Assembly (NCBI GenBank): GCA_963169055.1
Contig: CAUJFU010000273.1
Coordinates: forward strand, 1 to 13,177
DNA from: Myxococcota bacterium
GTDB taxonomy: Bacteria; Myxococcota_C; UBA6777
Direction of reading: 5' to 3'
Length of the DNA stretch: 13,177 nucleotides
The notes under the pieces are model-generated. The model searched no databases, was not told where the DNA came from, and saw only the letters and a program-made list of their open reading frames with translations. The translations under genes and the position numbers were made by a program. This document shows positions 6,377 through 13,177 of this stretch, piece by piece. Position 1 is the stretch's first letter, and every line of letters begins with the position of its first letter.

Positions 6377-7537
6377 GTGCGTATTTTTGATCAACGTCCC
6401 AAAACCCCGGCTGCTTCGCAAACTTCAGCTACACAAACTCCGCAAAAGTCGGAGGCCACCCAAGAAACAACCACTCCATCGTCAACGCCCTCTTCTTCTT
6501 TGGGGGCACGCCTACAATCCGCTTTTGACAAAGGAACGCAGGCCGCAGCCCAACTGCTCGGTCAAGCCGCACAAGCTTTTTCGCAAGAAGCTCCCGCGCC
6601 CAAAGGGGACGCGCAACTTTCGCAAGGACTCCAACAACAGCTCAAATCCGCGCACGTTCAACAGCTTCCGCTTTCCTCGGGCAAGCCTATCCCTGCGGCT
6701 GCGCCTTCTTTTGTGCCGACAGGTGGCATCCAAGGCTCTCTTCAACAGGCACGCTTGAATCAAGAAGGTGGGTTCGGCGCAGGACCCGGGACGAGCGGTG
6801 CGGTGGAAGATCGTTTTTACAAAAAAGGCGTCACAGGCTCCGATCTGAGCCCTACAAGCGATCAGATGAGCAAAAAAGTCGATTTGCTTGGTGACAAAAG
6901 CGCCCGGATGGAGGCTTTGAAGGGATTCACGCAATACGATCGGGAGGTGAGTAGCGGAGCCGACGGCAATTCTTGTGGGGCCACTTGCATCGTTGCGGGA
7001 GCCGTCCTTCAAGGCGGGCAAAAGGGCCTTCAAGATCTCGTGCGTGTGATCGAAAAACGCGAGAACAAAACGCTCGAGCAGCTCAACGGCAAGTGGAAAG
7101 AGTTGCCGTTTGGCGAGTATCATAAACTGCCCGGTATCAAGGAACGGATCAACAATAATACGGTCACGCAACAAGACCTCGCCGATCTCAAGACCATCGT
7201 GTACAAACAGCTTTTAAAAGCTGACAAAGACAATGGCTCTAAGTACGACAACGAACTGATCGCAACTCGTTCTCTTCAAGACTACGTCAACACAGATGTC
7301 GCCTTTATTGGCAAAGATCGCCCACTCAAGGGCATGTTCGATCAGATGAACATCAAATTGATCGATACAACAGGGGATGGAAACGGCAACCACTTTGCTT
7401 TGTTTTTTAATGATGGAAAAGGCAGCGGTGAAAACGCCCTCTACGATCCTTGGCCGCAGAAATCAGGCAGCCAGATCACAACCAACTCTGCGGAGATGTT
7501 GGTGTACCATCAAAATGTCAAGGACGCGACGCGCTAA
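6377..7537 (+). CDS. Uncharacterised protein with disordered N-terminus and cysteine-peptidase-like C-terminal domain
   Basis: 386 residues starting at GTG 6377; I do not recognise a named family. Residues about 8-140 are rich in Gln, Ala, Ser, Thr and Pro and probably disordered. From about 145 a compact domain begins. Its GNSCGATC motif (Cys200, Cys204), NHFALFF (His339) and LYDPWP (Asp357) are ordered and spaced like the Cys-His-Asp triad of papain-like peptidases (C39/C58-like fold), with Asn198 near the nucleophile. Glycine-rich LQGGQKGL follows the Cys helix. No signal peptide or membrane helix is seen, so it is cytoplasmic or exported by a signal-peptide-independent route. It stands alone on its strand between two minus-strand operons, and its stop overlaps the convergent zinc-ribbon gene by four bases. 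Peptidase, transglutaminase-like enzyme or effector/toxin are all possible; activity is inferred from the motif pattern only. Confidence 0.75.
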   Translation: MRIFDQRPKTPAASQTSATQTPQKSEATQETTTPSSTPSSSLGARLQSAFDKGTQAAAQLLGQAAQAFSQEAPAPKGDAQLSQGLQQQLKSAHVQQLPLSSGKPIPAAAPSFVPTGGIQGSLQQARLNQEGGFGAGPGTSGAVEDRFYKKGVTGSDLSPTSDQMSKKVDLLGDKSARMEALKGFTQYDREVSSGADGNSCGATCIVAGAVLQGGQKGLQDLVRVIEKRENKTLEQLNGKWKELPFGEYHKLPGIKERINNNTVTQQDLADLKTIVYKQLLKADKDNGSKYDNELIATRSLQDYVNTDVAFIGKDRPLKGMFDQMNIKLIDTTGDGNGNHFALFFNDGKGSGENALYDPWPQKSGSQITTNSAEMLVYHQNVKDATR

Positions 7538-8301
7538 TGTTTGGCTCGCAAGATCTGAATGCTTTTTTGGGCGGAGTGGATGAGTTCGACGAGGACTGGC
7601 AGTTGTTTTTCAGCGCGATCCTCGAATGGGTGGGCGACTAATTCGCTAATTGTATTACGAAAAAAAGTAAGCTCTGGATCTTCTCGGTCGTAGAGTTTTT
7701 GAACGGCACTTTGTCCGCTTGTTAATGCCTTGGTGAGCGATTCGGTCAAGGTTTGTTCCCAAACAGCAACGGTTTTACTCGCATGATCTGCAAAGGCCGC
7801 GAGGTTCGAGGAACTTTCTTTGATGGCCTCTGCGGCTTGTTGAAGGTATCGGTCTGCCTCGACAAGATCCTCGTATGCACTTGCAAAGCGTTCGCTCTGA
7901 GGCATTCGTGCGAGAGCCTCTTGTTGTTCTTGCTGTTGCTTTTGTGCGAGGCCCTCTCCCCACTGGTATCCGCATTGTTGGCAGGTGAGTACCCCGTCCT
8001 TGACGGCAATGTTTTTGGAGGCGCATGCTGAACAGTTCCCGTCGTATTTGTCCGCTTTTTTTTGATTCAGCCACTCGGCGATACCGGCGACGAGGCCGAC
8101 CACGATCATCAACGCCACAACGATCAATGCACCATCGGGAGAAAGTTTTTTCGCCATGAAAAGAAACATAGGCGAACCAAACAGGGGCGATGATGTTTGG
8201 GCGTGAGGGTCGGCTGCGGCGAGCGTGGGAGTCCACAGCAAGGCCGTTGCACAAAGGACGAGACCACAGCGCAGCGCTAAGGAAGGGTTTTTTTCAAACA
8301 C
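7534..8301 (-). CDS. Membrane protein with zinc-ribbon motif, third gene of the PFOR operon
   Basis: 255 residues, function unknown. An N-terminal hydrophobic stretch (about 9-30, ending LAAA before DPHAQ) looks like a signal peptide or first membrane helix. A second helix spans about 57-78. It is followed by a four-cysteine motif, Cys90-x2-Cys93 and Cys107-x2-Cys110, typical of a zinc ribbon or rubredoxin-like knuckle. A Gln/Glu-rich segment (about 119-130) and long amphipathic helices (to about 250) suggest a coiled coil. With a cleaved signal peptide and one remaining helix, the cysteine motif and C-terminus should be cytoplasmic. The start is GTG 8301, six bases after AAGGAG. Only 26 bases separate it from the upstream flavoprotein gene on the same strand, so it is probably cotranscribed with nifJ. 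An electron-transfer or assembly role for PFOR is a guess from position. Confidence 0.8.
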   Translation of the reverse strand: MFEKNPSLALRCGLVLCATALLWTPTLAAADPHAQTSSPLFGSPMFLFMAKKLSPDGALIVVALMIVVGLVAGIAEWLNQKKADKYDGNCSACASKNIAVKDGVLTCQQCGYQWGEGLAQKQQQEQQEALARMPQSERFASAYEDLVEADRYLQQAAEAIKESSSNLAAFADHASKTVAVWEQTLTESLTKALTSGQSAVQKLYDREDPELTFFRNTISELVAHPFEDRAEKQLPVLVELIHSAQKSIQILRAKH

Positions 8302-8307
8302 GGTGTG

Positions 8308-8313
8308 CTCCTT
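8308..8313 (-). promoter_or_regulatory. Ribosome binding site supporting the GTG start of the zinc-ribbon gene
   Basis: AAGGAG on the minus strand, six bases before GTG 8301, lying in the 26-base gap after the flavoprotein stop. It decides for the GTG that begins the signal-peptide-like N-terminus. Confidence 0.8.
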
Positions 8314-8327
8314 GTACGGGTGATTTT

Positions 8328-9341
8328 TTATAAGAGGCGACCGGTGGGGTCTTCGTTGTAGGAGTGAAGGACGCGCATATAGTTGACACGCTCGAAGGCT
8401 TGGGGTTGACGGACGTTGTGGTGGCTCATGCTGCCTTGCATTTGTTGGATCGATTCGTATTCGTGTTGTTCCATCCAGCGCTGTAGGTCGTTGAGGATGA
8501 TCGGGATACGGCCAAGGCCATGACGCAAAAGCTCAGAGGCCATCATGGCGACGCGAGCACCGGCCATCATGGCTTTGAGGACGTCGAGGTGGTTGTGGAC
8601 GCCCGATGTGATGGCCAGATCCGCTTTGATTTTTGCGTAAAGGATGGAGGTCCACCACAAAGGCAAACGCAGGTCATCGGAGGTGCTAAGGACGAGGCGA
8701 GGGGCGACTTCGAGGGTATCGAGATCAAAGTCAGGTTGGTAAAAGCGGTTGAACAAGACCAGTCCGTTGGCTCCGTGTTGTGCGAGCTGTTGGGCCGTAT
8801 GAGGGAGAGAAGAAAAGAACGGGTGGAGCTTGACGGCAAGCGGGATCGAGACGTGCGCACGAATGGCTTTGATGATCTCGATGTATTGGGCTTCTTGTTC
8901 GGAGGCGGAGACGTTTGGGTTGGTGGGGATGTGGTAGAGATTGAGTTCGAGGGCGTCTGCACCGGCTTCTTGGATCAGCGCAGCAAAATCCACCCATCCA
9001 CCGAGAGATGTGCAGTTGAGACTGCCGATGATCGGGAGTTCGAGAGTTTCTTTGGCTTTGTTGATCAGTTCGAGGTATTGATCGGGACCGCTCGCGTAGT
9101 TGGGGTGTTCGGGCCAATAAGACGTGACATCGCTGACGCTTTCTCGGCCATAGTCAAGGAGGTTGTGGAGGGTTTCGGATTCGATGTGAAGTTGTTCTTC
9201 AAAGAGAGAAAACATCACGACAGCGGAAGCGCCCGCATCTTCGAGGCGTCGGAGGCCATCGAGATCATGCGAAAGCGGCGAAGCAGAGGGGACAAGCGGG
9301 TGCTTGAGTGTCATGCCAAGGTAATTGGTTTTGAGATCCAT
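8328..9341 (-). CDS. Dihydroorotate dehydrogenase-like flavoprotein of the PFOR neighbourhood
   Basis: 337-residue TIM-barrel protein of the dihydroorotate dehydrogenase (DHOD) superfamily, probably FMN-binding and cytoplasmic. Landmarks: the N-terminal LGMTLKHPLVPSASPL strand, SLNCTSLGGW (107-116), ELNLYHIPTN (132-141), AVKLHPF with Lys171, Asn198 in LFNRFYQ, and the phosphate-binding TSGVHN (245-250). In true pyrimidine-pathway enzymes the NLSCPN-type motif and active-site loop supply a Cys or Ser base. Here the motif reads NLYHIPTN, so dihydroorotate oxidation is unlikely. Homologues called dihydroorotate dehydrogenase-like are often found beside nifJ (established association, from memory); the reaction is not known to me. 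The start is ATG 9341 with GAGGAG eight bases upstream, inside the 16-base gap after nifJ. It is the second gene of the operon and should not be named pyrD. Confidence 0.88.
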   Translation of the reverse strand: MDLKTNYLGMTLKHPLVPSASPLSHDLDGLRRLEDAGASAVVMFSLFEEQLHIESETLHNLLDYGRESVSDVTSYWPEHPNYASGPDQYLELINKAKETLELPIIGSLNCTSLGGWVDFAALIQEAGADALELNLYHIPTNPNVSASEQEAQYIEIIKAIRAHVSIPLAVKLHPFFSSLPHTAQQLAQHGANGLVLFNRFYQPDFDLDTLEVAPRLVLSTSDDLRLPLWWTSILYAKIKADLAITSGVHNHLDVLKAMMAGARVAMMASELLRHGLGRIPIILNDLQRWMEQHEYESIQQMQGSMSHHNVRQPQAFERVNYMRVLHSYNEDPTGRLL

Positions 9342-9357
9342 CGCTTGTTCTCCTCGG

Positions 9358-12300
9358 TTATGCGGGGGTTGAAGGGGTTGATGGAGCGGTCGTGGGTTCT
9401 GTGGCCTCTTGGGCGAGCTGCGCGTAGCGAGTCCATCGATCTTGGATATCGCCTTCGAGTTCGCGCAGCAAGAGGGCTGCGGTGTCGGGATGGCTTTGCG
9501 TGAGCATGCGGTAGCGTAGCTCGTTGTACAGGTACTGTTTGAGCGGAGTACTGGGGGCTTTGGAGTCGAGTTGCAAGGGGGCTTGGCGTTGGCTGATCAG
9601 GGTGGGATCGAAGCGATACAACAACCAATATCCCGAACTGACGGCGAGTTGCTGTTGTTCGATCACTCGCGTCATGTCGATGCCGTGTGCAATACACGGA
9701 CTGTAGGCAAGGATCAGGGATGGGCCGTTGTAGGCTTCGGCTTCGCGGAAGGCTTTGAGGGTGTGCGATTCGTCCGCTCCCATCGCGATGCTGGCGACGT
9801 AGATCGAGCGGTAGCTCATGGCGAGCATCCCGAGGTCTTTTTTGGGGGTGCGTTTGCCTGCGGCGGCGAACTTGGCGACAGCTCCGCGTGGTGTGGACTT
9901 GGAGGATTGGCCGCCTGTGTTGGAGTAGACTTCGGTGTCGAGTACAAGAACATTGATGTTGAGGCCCGAGGAAAGGACATGATCGAGTCCACCAAATCCG
10001 ATATCATAAGCCCATCCGTCGCCTCCGACGATCCAGACATCGCGTGGGATCAAGGCATCGGCGACGCTAAGCAGATCGCGAGAAGCCATGTCATCACGCC
10101 CTTGCAGCCGTTGTTTGAGCAGGGCGACACGTTCTCGCTGAGCGTCGATGGATGGATCGTCTCGATCTTGGGGAGCAAGCAAAGCTTCCGCAAGCGAGTC
10201 TCCAAGGGGTGCGGCGAGTTGTTTGACGAGCTGTTGTGCGTAAGCGGTTTGTTGGTCGATGGCGAGGCGCATCCCAAGGCCAAATTCGGCGTTGTCTTCA
10301 AACAGCGAGTTGCTCCATGCAGGGCCACGTCCTGCGGCGTTGGTACGCCAAGGAGTGGTGGGTAAGTTTCCGCCGTAGATGCTCGAACATCCAGTTGCGT
10401 TGGCGATCACGGATCGATCGCCAAACAGTTGGCTGAGCAGATGGAGGTACGGGGTTTCGCCACAACCTGCGCACGCACCTGAGAATTCAAAGAGTGGTTC
10501 GAGGAGTTGGACATCTTTGACTTTGTTGTGGTGGAGAAGATGACGCGGGGTTTCGGGGAGGGTTTCAAAAAACTCCCATTGTTGGTGGGCTTGGTCGCGT
10601 CGTTCGCGCAAAGGTTCCATATTGATGGCTTTTCGGCTGACTTTGCTTTTGTCTTTGACAGGACAGATCTCGACGCAAAGAGTGCAACCTGTACAGTCCT
10701 CAGTAGAGATTGCGAGCGTGTAGAGTTGTGTGGGAGCCTCCTTCCAACGGGCTTTTGTGCTTTTGAAGCCATCAGGGGCGTTGGCAAGGGCCGAGGCATC
10801 GTAGCGTTTGGCGCGGATGACGGAGTGCGGGCAAACGATCACGCATTTTCCGCATTGGATACACAGATCTTCTTCCCAAACGGGCGTAGAAAGAGCGAGG
10901 CCGCGTTTTTCCCATTGCGCGGTACTGAGCGGATAAGTGCCGTCGATCGGAAGGGCGCTGACGGGGAGTTGGTCGCCTTGTCCTGCGATCATGGGAGCGA
11001 GGACTTCTTGGACAAATTGGGGAGCGCGTGGCGAGACGGCGGGAGAAAGGGTCTTTTGTGAAGAAGGAGCGTCGGGAAGCGGTACAGAGTGCAGCGCGGA
11101 GAGTGCGTTGTCGACGGCTTGTTCGTTTTTGCGGAGGACAAAAGCACCGCGCTTTCCGTAGGTTTTTTGAATGGCGTCTTTGATGCGCTGAATGGCGTCT
11201 TCAAGGGGCAAGATCGGGCAGAGGGCAAAGAAACAGGCTTGCATGATGGTATTGATGCGATTGCCAAGGCCGAGTGATTGGGCGATCTGGTAGCCGTCGA
11301 TCACATAAAAGCGGATCTGCCGATCGATCATCTGTTGTTGGACGGGGCGAGGGAGTTGTTCCCAGATCGCTTCGGGACCATAGGGGCTGTTGAGCAGGAG
11401 GGTGGCCCCTTTCTTGGCGTAATCGAGGATCGGAAAGCGCTCGATCTGTCCGAACTGATGGACCCCAAGAAAGTCTGCTTGCTCGATCAGATAAGTGCTT
11501 TTGATCGGCTGCTTGCCAAAGCGTAAGTGCGATATCGTGCGTGCGCCTGACTTTTTGGAATCGTAAACAAAGTAGGCTTGGGCGTAGAGGTCGGTGGCTT
11601 CGCCGATGATCTTGATCGAGTTTTTGTTTGCGCCGACGGTTCCGTCTGAACCAAGGCCCCAAAAAATGGCTTGGGTAGTGTCTTGTTGAGGGGTAGTAAA
11701 GCGAGGATCTTCGACGAGGCTGTTGTGCGTGATATCGTCGAGAATACCGACGCTAAAGTGCCGTTTGGGCTTGGCTTGTCGGGCCTCTTCCAAGACAGCC
11801 TTGACCATCCGAGGCGTAAATTCTTTGGAGCCAAGGCCATAACGACCGCCGATGATCTTGGGGAGGCGTTCGCATTGCTCGGACTGTACGGCTTCAACAA
11901 GGGCAGAGACAACGCTTTCATAGAGCGGTTCGCCTACAGCAGCGGGTTCTTTGGTGCGATCGAGGACAGCGATGCTTTGGACGCTTTGAGGCAAGACGGA
12001 TAGCAGGTGCTGGATCGAAAAAGGCTGAAAGAGGCGGACTTTGATCAGGCCGACGGTATCGCCTTGTTGGTTGAGGGCGGTGATGGTTTCTTCGGCGGTT
12101 TCTGCGCCAGAACCCATGATGACCATGACGCGGTCAGGTTGTGGGTGTCCGACGTAATCAAACAGCCGATAGGCACGGCCTGTTAATGCAGCGAAGCGAT
12201 CCATTGCGGACTGCACGATGGCGGGGGTTTGTGCATAAAAGCGGTTGGCGGCCTCTCGGCTTTGAAAGAACACATCGGGATTTTGGGCGGTTCCGCGCAG

Positions 12301-12948
12301 AACGGGATGTTCGGGGGAGAGGGCGCGTTGTCGGTGAGCGGCGATGTCGGCGGGGTTGATCATCTGTCGGATGATCTCATCGCGGATGCGCTCGATCTTC
12401 ATCACTTCGTGGGAAGTACGAAAGCCGTCAAAGATGTGCATAAAAGGAAGGCGGCTTTTAAGGGTACTGGCTTGTGCGATCAAGGCCATGTCATGGACTT
12501 CTTGGACGGAGCCTGAAAATAGCATCGGCCATGCGGTGGAGCGGGCGGCCATCACGTCGCTGTGATCGCCAAAGATCGAAAGGGCGTGCGTGGCGATGGC
12601 GCGTGCTGCGATGTGAAAGACGGCGCTGGTCAACTCACCCGCGATCTTAAACATGTTGGGCAACATCAAAAGCAGCCCTTGGCTGGCAGTAAATGTCGTC
12701 GTGAGCGCGCCTGCTTGGAGCGCTCCGTGTACTGCGCCTGCGGCTCCCCCTTCGCTTTGCATCTCTTGAATGCGAGGGATCTCTCCCCAAAGATTGGTTT
12801 GCCCTTCAGACGCCCATGTATCGGCAAATTCTCCCATCGCAGAGGATGGTGTGATCGGATAGATTGCGATCACTTCGTTGCATTTGTAGGCGATCTCTGC
12901 GGCGGCTTCGTTGCCATCCATCGTGGCGTAGCGTTCGTCGTGACTCAT
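9358..12948 (-). CDS. nifJ: Pyruvate:ferredoxin (flavodoxin) oxidoreductase, single-chain homodimeric type
   Basis: Oxidises pyruvate with CoA to acetyl-CoA and CO2, passing electrons to ferredoxin or flavodoxin; cytoplasmic, usually oxygen-sensitive. The 1196 residues hold all domains in order. Domain I has YPITPSS (Thr33), Glu66 and Arg116, matching catalytic residues of the Desulfovibrio africanus enzyme. The transketolase-C-like and gamma regions follow (about 270-630). Two [4Fe-4S] motifs are Cys696/699/702/706 and Cys752/755/758/762. The proximal cluster uses Cys826, Cys829, Cys854 and Cys1085. The thiamine diphosphate motif starts at GDG (976-978) and runs to SNTGGQ. The chain ends in a short Thr/Pro/Ser tail (about 1182-1196). 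ATG 12948 is preferred to the frame's first ATG at 12987 because AAAAGGAG precedes it and homologues begin near this MDGNEAAA segment. It is first of three cotranscribed genes, behind a perfect FNR-type site. Confidence 0.98.
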   Translation of the reverse strand: MSHDERYATMDGNEAAAEIAYKCNEVIAIYPITPSSAMGEFADTWASEGQTNLWGEIPRIQEMQSEGGAAGAVHGALQAGALTTTFTASQGLLLMLPNMFKIAGELTSAVFHIAARAIATHALSIFGDHSDVMAARSTAWPMLFSGSVQEVHDMALIAQASTLKSRLPFMHIFDGFRTSHEVMKIERIRDEIIRQMINPADIAAHRQRALSPEHPVLRGTAQNPDVFFQSREAANRFYAQTPAIVQSAMDRFAALTGRAYRLFDYVGHPQPDRVMVIMGSGAETAEETITALNQQGDTVGLIKVRLFQPFSIQHLLSVLPQSVQSIAVLDRTKEPAAVGEPLYESVVSALVEAVQSEQCERLPKIIGGRYGLGSKEFTPRMVKAVLEEARQAKPKRHFSVGILDDITHNSLVEDPRFTTPQQDTTQAIFWGLGSDGTVGANKNSIKIIGEATDLYAQAYFVYDSKKSGARTISHLRFGKQPIKSTYLIEQADFLGVHQFGQIERFPILDYAKKGATLLLNSPYGPEAIWEQLPRPVQQQMIDRQIRFYVIDGYQIAQSLGLGNRINTIMQACFFALCPILPLEDAIQRIKDAIQKTYGKRGAFVLRKNEQAVDNALSALHSVPLPDAPSSQKTLSPAVSPRAPQFVQEVLAPMIAGQGDQLPVSALPIDGTYPLSTAQWEKRGLALSTPVWEEDLCIQCGKCVIVCPHSVIRAKRYDASALANAPDGFKSTKARWKEAPTQLYTLAISTEDCTGCTLCVEICPVKDKSKVSRKAINMEPLRERRDQAHQQWEFFETLPETPRHLLHHNKVKDVQLLEPLFEFSGACAGCGETPYLHLLSQLFGDRSVIANATGCSSIYGGNLPTTPWRTNAAGRGPAWSNSLFEDNAEFGLGMRLAIDQQTAYAQQLVKQLAAPLGDSLAEALLAPQDRDDPSIDAQRERVALLKQRLQGRDDMASRDLLSVADALIPRDVWIVGGDGWAYDIGFGGLDHVLSSGLNINVLVLDTEVYSNTGGQSSKSTPRGAVAKFAAAGKRTPKKDLGMLAMSYRSIYVASIAMGADESHTLKAFREAEAYNGPSLILAYSPCIAHGIDMTRVIEQQQLAVSSGYWLLYRFDPTLISQRQAPLQLDSKAPSTPLKQYLYNELRYRMLTQSHPDTAALLLRELEGDIQDRWTRYAQLAQEATEPTTAPSTPSTPA

Positions 12949-12954
12949 CTTTCG

Positions 12955-12962
12955 CTCCTTTT
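12955..12962 (-). promoter_or_regulatory. Ribosome binding site deciding the nifJ start
   Basis: AAAAGGAG on the minus strand, six bases before ATG 12948. It rules in favour of this start over the in-frame ATG at 12987, whose extra 13 residues (Arg/Lys-rich) do not look like the family's N-terminus. Confidence 0.88.
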
Positions 12963-13018
12963 GATGCCTTCTTGTCGTACACACCAAGACAGGCTATCGA
13001 AGATCCGCCACGATGCTT

Positions 13019-13032
13019 TTGATCTGCATCAA
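13019..13032. promoter_or_regulatory. Perfect FNR-type operator between nifJ and the acetyltransferase gene
   Basis: TTGAT-CTGC-ATCAA matches the FNR/Anr consensus TTGAT-N4-ATCAA at all ten specified positions. Its centre is 77-78 bases upstream of the nifJ ATG and about 30 bases upstream of the divergent GTG 13056. If FNR acts from about -41.5, nifJ transcription would start near 12984. Only a weak -10 candidate (TAGCCT or GATAGC around 12991-12998) is visible there. Control of nifJ by an oxygen-sensing FNR-family activator fits the enzyme's oxygen sensitivity. On the other side the site overlaps where the acetyltransferase promoter or leader must lie, so repression of that gene is possible. 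No fnr gene is in the window. Confidence 0.7.
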
Positions 13033-13042
13033 ACACAGTTTT

Positions 13043-13050
13043 AAGGAGAG
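13043..13050 (+). promoter_or_regulatory. Ribosome binding site of the partial acetyltransferase gene
   Basis: AAGGAGAG with its GGAG core seven bases before GTG 13056. It is the main support for a gene starting there, since only 122 bases of the gene are in the window. Confidence 0.75.
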
Positions 13051-13055
13051 ATCGA

Positions 13056-13177
13056 GTGACAGAGAGAATCCACTTGGTGCGTGCAAAGAAAACGGATCTT
13101 GAGGTGTTGTTGCCGATGGTGGAAGCCTTCCATACGCTGTTTGGGATCAAGCACACAGCAGAGAGTCGCCGTTGTGC
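13056..13177 (+). CDS. Probable GNAT-family N-acetyltransferase, N-terminal fragment
   Basis: Forty codons run open from GTG 13056 to the window edge. The peptide opens with a beta-strand-like IHLVRAKKTDL followed by helix-like LEVLLPMVEAFHTLFG, the usual beginning of GNAT acetyltransferases (strand, then a turn with T/E-D-L, then helix 1). The acetyl-CoA-binding motif would lie beyond the edge, so the family is an inference from the N-terminus alone. The gene diverges from nifJ across 107 bases that contain the FNR-type site. A strong ribosome site supports the GTG start. Substrate unknown. Confidence 0.65.
   Translation, partial: MTERIHLVRAKKTDLEVLLPMVEAFHTLFGIKHTAESRRC

Noticed and set aside
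6387-6394. TTGATCAA palindrome at the start of the peptidase-like gene as a second FNR site
   Set aside because: The half-sites abut without the four-base spacer and lie inside codons; an eight-base palindrome in a GATC-rich genome is not significant.
8328-9341. Annotation as pyrD, pyrimidine-pathway dihydroorotate dehydrogenase
   Set aside because: The catalytic Cys/Ser motif is replaced and the gene sits in a nifJ operon, which points to the DHOD-like family instead.
8520-9503. A 327-codon open frame antisense to the flavoprotein gene and the end of nifJ
   Set aside because: The opposite strand encodes two well-supported genes; the frame's Gly/Val/Glu-rich product resembles no protein.
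9571-10365. A 264-codon open frame antisense to nifJ
   Set aside because: It lies wholly inside the nifJ coding region, has no ribosome site or recognisable motif, and is a codon-bias shadow.
12949-12987. An N-terminal extension of NifJ beginning at ATG 12987
   Set aside because: It would place the strong AAAAGGAG ribosome site inside the coding region and adds residues not typical of the family.

Overview
This 13.2 kb stretch is a gene-dense piece of a bacterial chromosome at roughly 52% GC by eye. Shine-Dalgarno sequences of the AAGGAG type precede most genes, and two complete genes (plus a partial one at the right edge) start with GTG. A membrane-anchored Ser/Thr kinase with a HEAT-type partner, a kynurenine-pathway gene pair and a full-length pyruvate:ferredoxin oxidoreductase together suggest a Myxococcota/Deltaproteobacteria-like or other large-genome, facultatively anaerobic lineage. 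That taxonomic guess is inference; no rRNA or marker gene is present. I see no tRNA, rRNA, CRISPR array, insertion sequence or phage gene.

Layout. (1) Bases 1-4561, plus strand: a eukaryotic-like Ser/Thr protein kinase, open at its 5' end at the window edge, overlaps by 11 bases a large tail-anchored protein with helical/HEAT-like repeats. (2) Bases 4542-6127, minus strand: 3-hydroxyanthranilate 3,4-dioxygenase followed by 2-amino-3-carboxymuconate-6-semialdehyde decarboxylase, coupled by an ATGA overlap. Together they open the 3-hydroxyanthranilate ring and decarboxylate the product before it cyclises to quinolinate. (3) Bases 6377-7537, plus strand: an orphan gene for a protein with a disordered N-terminal third and a cysteine-peptidase-like C-terminal part. 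(4) Bases 7534-12948, minus strand: a three-gene operon of pyruvate:ferredoxin oxidoreductase (nifJ type), a dihydroorotate-dehydrogenase-like flavoprotein and a membrane protein with a zinc-ribbon motif. (5) From base 13056, plus strand: the first 40 codons of a probable GNAT acetyltransferase.

The clearest regulatory signal is a perfect FNR-type palindrome (TTGAT-N4-ATCAA) between nifJ and the divergent acetyltransferase gene. It predicts oxygen-responsive control of the oxygen-sensitive PFOR operon. The least explained parts are the cysteine-peptidase-like protein, the zinc-ribbon membrane protein in the PFOR operon and the HEAT-type partner of the kinase. Intergenic DNA is scarce: the longest gap is 249 bases (6128-6376), and both convergent gene pairs overlap at their 3' ends.
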